This document shows positions 5,873 through 8,645 of a stretch of DNA of 8,645 bases, piece after piece (positions within the stretch are counted from its first letter, which is position 1; each line of letters begins with the position of its first letter). The stretch is from DATDRS01 sp035291605 (GTDB lineage: Bacteria; Chloroflexota; Anaerolineae; Anaerolineales; UBA6663). A model generated the notes under the pieces. That model had not been told where the DNA came from, did no database searches, and was given only the letters and a program-made list of their open reading frames with translations. A program made the position numbers and the translations under genes. Location: NCBI GenBank assembly GCA_035291605.1, contig DATDRS010000353.1:1-8645 (forward strand), read 5' to 3'.

Positions 5873-6783
5873 ACGGTTGGTTTGCGCCCATACATTGTGA
5901 ACAGATCCAAAGTATTGATAGCCATCGGCATCGTTTGCAGTTTCAGCCAATACACTATCCATTCCATGATCTGGCCCGCCGGACGCCACAGGGCCTTTAC
6001 TCGACCAGCCAGATACCCTAATCGGAGATAACGCCCTTGGGTATGAGTCCCGGCCACCTCGAAGCCGGCCTTGTCTAGCATAACACCAAGCGTCTTGCGC
6101 GAGAAATAGAATAAATGCATCTCCATTAAAAACGGCCAACGGGCCCCCATCATCTGGGCCGTGAGGCTCGAAATGTCCATCGTGTGGACGACCAGCCACC
6201 CGCCCGGCTTGAGCACACGGTAGGCGCGCCGCAGTTCGGCCATCGGATCGGTCAAATGCTCGATCACATCCCACATCGTTACCACGTCAAAGCTCGCCTC
6301 TGGCAGAGCGGCGCTGGCCAGTGTGCCCTCCAGCATTTCCAACCCGCGCTTGCGCGCCTCAGCCACCGCCCAGTGGGACGGTTCCAGCCCCACCGCTTGC
6401 CACCCGGCCTGTTGGGCAATTTCGACGAAAACCCCCACGTACGCGCCCACATCCAGCAAACGGCGGCCCGCCGGAGCGCCGGTCAACTTGTGCAGGGGGA
6501 GCAAATGGCGTTGGAAAGTCAACACCCGCCCTTCCCGCTCCTCCAGATAAAGCGGGTCTTCGACGGCCACGTAGTGATCGAGCACCTCCGCCCCCTCCCA
6601 GCGCGGGTTGGCATAAACCAGCCCACATTGCCGGCACTGCACAATCGCATGGTGCAAACCATAACCCGCCGAGGTGCACCGGAAGGCGCTCTCGCTGGTG
6701 AGTTGACCACTTGTCCCCAGGGTGGAGGGGAAACGCAAATGGCCCTCGGTTGAGCCGCATAAATTGCAGACGACAAATTCCAC
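5869..6783 (-). CDS. Class I SAM-dependent methyltransferase with N-terminal zinc-finger motif
   Basis: A 304-residue protein. The N-terminus carries two Cys pairs, C6-x2-C9 (VCNLCGS) and C50-x2-C53 (QCRQCGLVYANP), the treble-clef-like metal site common in methyltransferases of sugar and surface-polysaccharide clusters. The Rossmann-like SAM domain follows: motif I LLDVGAYVGVF (109-119), acidic residue E134 in VGLEPS, FDVVTMWDVIEHLTDP (165-180) with the DVIEH signature, and LKPGGWLVVH (191-200). Motif I reads DVGAYVG, not the usual DxGCGxG, but keeps the key Asp and glycines. The frame is open upstream to 7041, overlapping the next gene, but the added residues are not protein-like and lie before the Cys motif; the GTG at 6783 with AGGG 11 bases upstream is the best start. 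A methylation of a sugar or glycan intermediate is inferred from the family and from the membrane glycan-type gene upstream, not shown. The 166-bp gap to that gene holds no other coding region. Confidence 0.82.
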   Translation of the reverse strand: MEFVVCNLCGSTEGHLRFPSTLGTSGQLTSESAFRCTSAGYGLHHAIVQCRQCGLVYANPRWEGAEVLDHYVAVEDPLYLEEREGRVLTFQRHLLPLHKLTGAPAGRRLLDVGAYVGVFVEIAQQAGWQAVGLEPSHWAVAEARKRGLEMLEGTLASAALPEASFDVVTMWDVIEHLTDPMAELRRAYRVLKPGGWLVVHTMDISSLTAQMMGARWPFLMEMHLFYFSRKTLGVMLDKAGFEVAGTHTQGRYLRLGYLAGRVKALWRPAGQIMEWIVYWLKLQTMPMAINTLDLFTMYGRKPTV

Positions 6784-6949
6784 AGACAGTTTTACCCTGC
6801 TAAGGCCACCAACCCGCTGACCACCTCGGTTGACTGAAAGTACACGGGTCCTACACCACAAACAGCCCAGTACGCGTTGGCTTGGTAGTCCTGATGCCAG
6901 ATAATGTTTCGCCGGTTTACGACAAGGCAAATGTGGGTTATTGGTCGCA

Positions 6950-8645
6950 TTACAAAGCGGGTTGGGAAATTTCCGCAGTTTCTGTTGCCGGCGACTTAGC
7001 TGGGGGGTGGAGCCATAACCACACGACCAGGGAAATGCCAATTAGGGTTACGGACAGCCCCACCGCCACATCCCAGGGGCGGTAACGGAACTGATAGACG
7101 TGTTCGCCGGCGGGCGCATCGGCGCTGAGCCAGTCCCCGGAGAGCAATGACGTCGGGGATTGATCACGCCATACCTGCCAGCCGACCCATGTATATTCCT
7201 GCACAATAAGCTTTCCGGCCTGAGCGTTTGAGCATCTGACTGTTAAGTCGCCGCCCTGCCCACTCGCCTGACAGGGGAAAACTTGGCTGTCTGCGTCCAC
7301 ATATGCATACGTACGATCGTTATACCAGTATACTGGGATATCATTCAGGCGGGTCACTACTTCAGCGCCCGGATAATCCCCTGAGCGGCTTATGACTAGG
7401 CGAGGTGCAGGCAGGCTACGATCTTTCCACCACTGTGGAAATGCGACATTCGTCAATTTCAGTCCTAATTGGACAGCTGGCTCCACGAGAAAGTGCTCGC
7501 CTAAAGGTGGGGCAACCCACTGCAAACCAGGTTCCTTCAAATCGCGGATAACCTGCTCATAGTAGCCGTAGAGGTCGCTTACCCTCTGGGCGCCGACAAA
7601 AAACTGTGTCACACTATAAGCAGTGGATAATCCCCACAGCAGCGGGAGGAGAAGAATCCAAGCAGAGCTAATGGGCAGCAGTTTCAAACTGCTTGACGGC
7701 ATACTGAAAACAATCTGCGGCCATTCCTGGCTGAGAATCTTATCCAGGCCATAGGCCGCCAGTGCCACTAGTGCAGGCACCGCGAGGACGGCCATGAGGG
7801 AGGGATGACGAAAACCTGCAAAAAAGGGGGCGAATTTAACCACCCACCTAAGCGGGAGAGCGCTAGCCATAAGCATACTCATTACGAAACCGATCGTTAA
7901 ACAGAGGAGTACGGGATAATCCTCGCGCCGGGCGTAGCGCAGACACAGGAAAGCCATCAGCACCGGGACCCAGCCGATGTATAACGCGAACAATTCAGGC
8001 GCATCGAACTTCCCTAATATTGCCGCATGCATGAAGCCCCAGTCGCGGGTCACCAAATTTAGAGGAATGTATTCCAGTGGTTGCGCTCGACCAAAATCAG
8101 GATCGGTATCTTTGGCAAAGTTGGGCAGAAAGTGCAACATAGGGACAAGGATCACGCACGCGAGGAGGAGGCTGAGGCTAACTGCTAGCGCATATTCTTT
8201 CCAGACCGGGCGCGGACGCAAACTTTTGTCCAGCACGAAGAAAAGCAAGGCTGGTGCCCAGCTAATGAGACTCAACTGCACGTAGCCGTGCCCTGACAAG
8301 ATGACCAGCGCTCCCACAATCGCCAACACCAGCGTTGCACGCCGCTGTCCCGTGACTCCCAGATCAATGGCCGCTACTAGTGCCAGGCTTGAGGTTGCTG
8401 TGGCCAGAATAGTGGCGAACTGGCCGGTGGCCATCCGCGGCGCGAGGTGCCCTCCCACGACAATCAACAGAGCGCTCCACAGCCGAGCTGTACGCCCCAG
8501 TTTCAAAATCCGGGCTAGCCACCACTGAGCTAAGCCAGCCAAACCCAGGCAGATGACAAGCGCCACTTTCGCGCCATTAATCACCCCCAAGAATAGGGTG
8601 GTAATCATTACGAGCGGGTGAAGGATACCGCTAAAGGGATTAGCC
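6950..8645 (-). CDS. YfhO-like polytopic membrane protein (5' end outside window)
   Basis: At least 564 residues, open through the right edge, so the ATG at 8608 is internal: the frame before it reads ANPFSGILHPLV, typical of the luminal loop region in YfhO-like and related membrane glycosyltransferases. About ten hydrophobic segments follow, including LWSALLIVVGGHLAP, LVLAIVGALVILSGHGY, LFALYIGWVPVLMAFLCL and the FRHPSLMAVLAVPALVALAAYG segment. A soluble extracytoplasmic stretch of about 180 residues comes next, then a C-terminal part with VQEYTWVGWQVWRDQ, PAGEHVYQFRYRP and a last membrane helix (VGLSVTLIGISLVVWLWL). This closing layout is characteristic of the YfhO family, which is linked to glycosylation of lipoteichoic acid or surface glycans in other bacteria. 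The N-terminal catalytic-type loops are off the window, so activity cannot be judged. It is followed by the methyltransferase on the same strand. Confidence 0.75.
   Translation of the reverse strand, partial: ANPFSGILHPLVMITTLFLGVINGAKVALVICLGLAGLAQWWLARILKLGRTARLWSALLIVVGGHLAPRMATGQFATILATATSSLALVAAIDLGVTGQRRATLVLAIVGALVILSGHGYVQLSLISWAPALLFFVLDKSLRPRPVWKEYALAVSLSLLLACVILVPMLHFLPNFAKDTDPDFGRAQPLEYIPLNLVTRDWGFMHAAILGKFDAPELFALYIGWVPVLMAFLCLRYARREDYPVLLCLTIGFVMSMLMASALPLRWVVKFAPFFAGFRHPSLMAVLAVPALVALAAYGLDKILSQEWPQIVFSMPSSSLKLLPISSAWILLLPLLWGLSTAYSVTQFFVGAQRVSDLYGYYEQVIRDLKEPGLQWVAPPLGEHFLVEPAVQLGLKLTNVAFPQWWKDRSLPAPRLVISRSGDYPGAEVVTRLNDIPVYWYNDRTYAYVDADSQVFPCQASGQGGDLTVRCSNAQAGKLIVQEYTWVGWQVWRDQSPTSLLSGDWLSADAPAGEHVYQFRYRPWDVAVGLSVTLIGISLVVWLWLHPPAKSPATETAEISQPAL

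Noticed and set aside
6784..7041. N-terminal extension of the zinc-finger methyltransferase by 86 residues
   Set aside because: The added residues match no domain, overlap the end of the upstream membrane-protein gene, and precede the expected N-terminal Cys motif.

Overview
The window is a piece of a GC-rich bacterial chromosome with seven protein genes, two of them cut by the window edges. No RNA gene, insertion sequence or CRISPR array is visible. The GC-rich code, the near-leaderless -10 arrangement before the HD gene, the degenerate heptamer repeats between genes and the gene families together suggest an Anaerolineae-like member of Chloroflexota, probably an environmental genome. No marker gene here proves that; it is inference.

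Left part, + strand (2-1747): the C-terminal two thirds of a SpoU/TrmH-class RNA 2'-O-methyltransferase, most like RlmB. It is followed by a 372-residue HD-superfamily protein of unknown substrate with its own probable promoter, placed so that the transcript would be almost leaderless.

Middle part, - strand (1820-4923): read in transcription order, a zinc-binding medium-chain dehydrogenase/reductase that keeps the structural zinc site but appears to lack the catalytic one, a small four-helix membrane protein, and a complete carboxyltransferase (beta) subunit of a propionyl-CoA/methylmalonyl-CoA type acyl-CoA carboxylase. They are close together (63 and 47 bp gaps) and may be co-transcribed. 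The biotin carboxylase and biotin carrier partners of the carboxyltransferase are not in the window. Two degenerate heptamer repeat arrays sit at the 3' ends of genes in this block: one between the convergent HD and carboxyltransferase genes, the other running into the end of the dehydrogenase gene and supplying its last codons and its stop.

Right part (4924-8645): a divergent intergenic region with a good extended -10 promoter leads into a freestanding LAGLIDADG endonuclease-like protein with an N-terminal helix-turn-helix (+ strand). Its stop codon overlaps that of a convergent - strand gene for a zinc-finger SAM methyltransferase. Upstream of that, also on the - strand, is a large YfhO-like polytopic membrane protein of probable glycan-assembly function that runs off the window. 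The last two look like part of a cell-surface polysaccharide or glycosylation locus, and their less GC-biased codon use contrasts with the left half.

The window holds mostly recognisable families. The items that most deserve a second look are the paired heptamer arrays and their overlap with coding sequence, the HTH-LAGLIDADG gene, and the uncharacterised HD protein.
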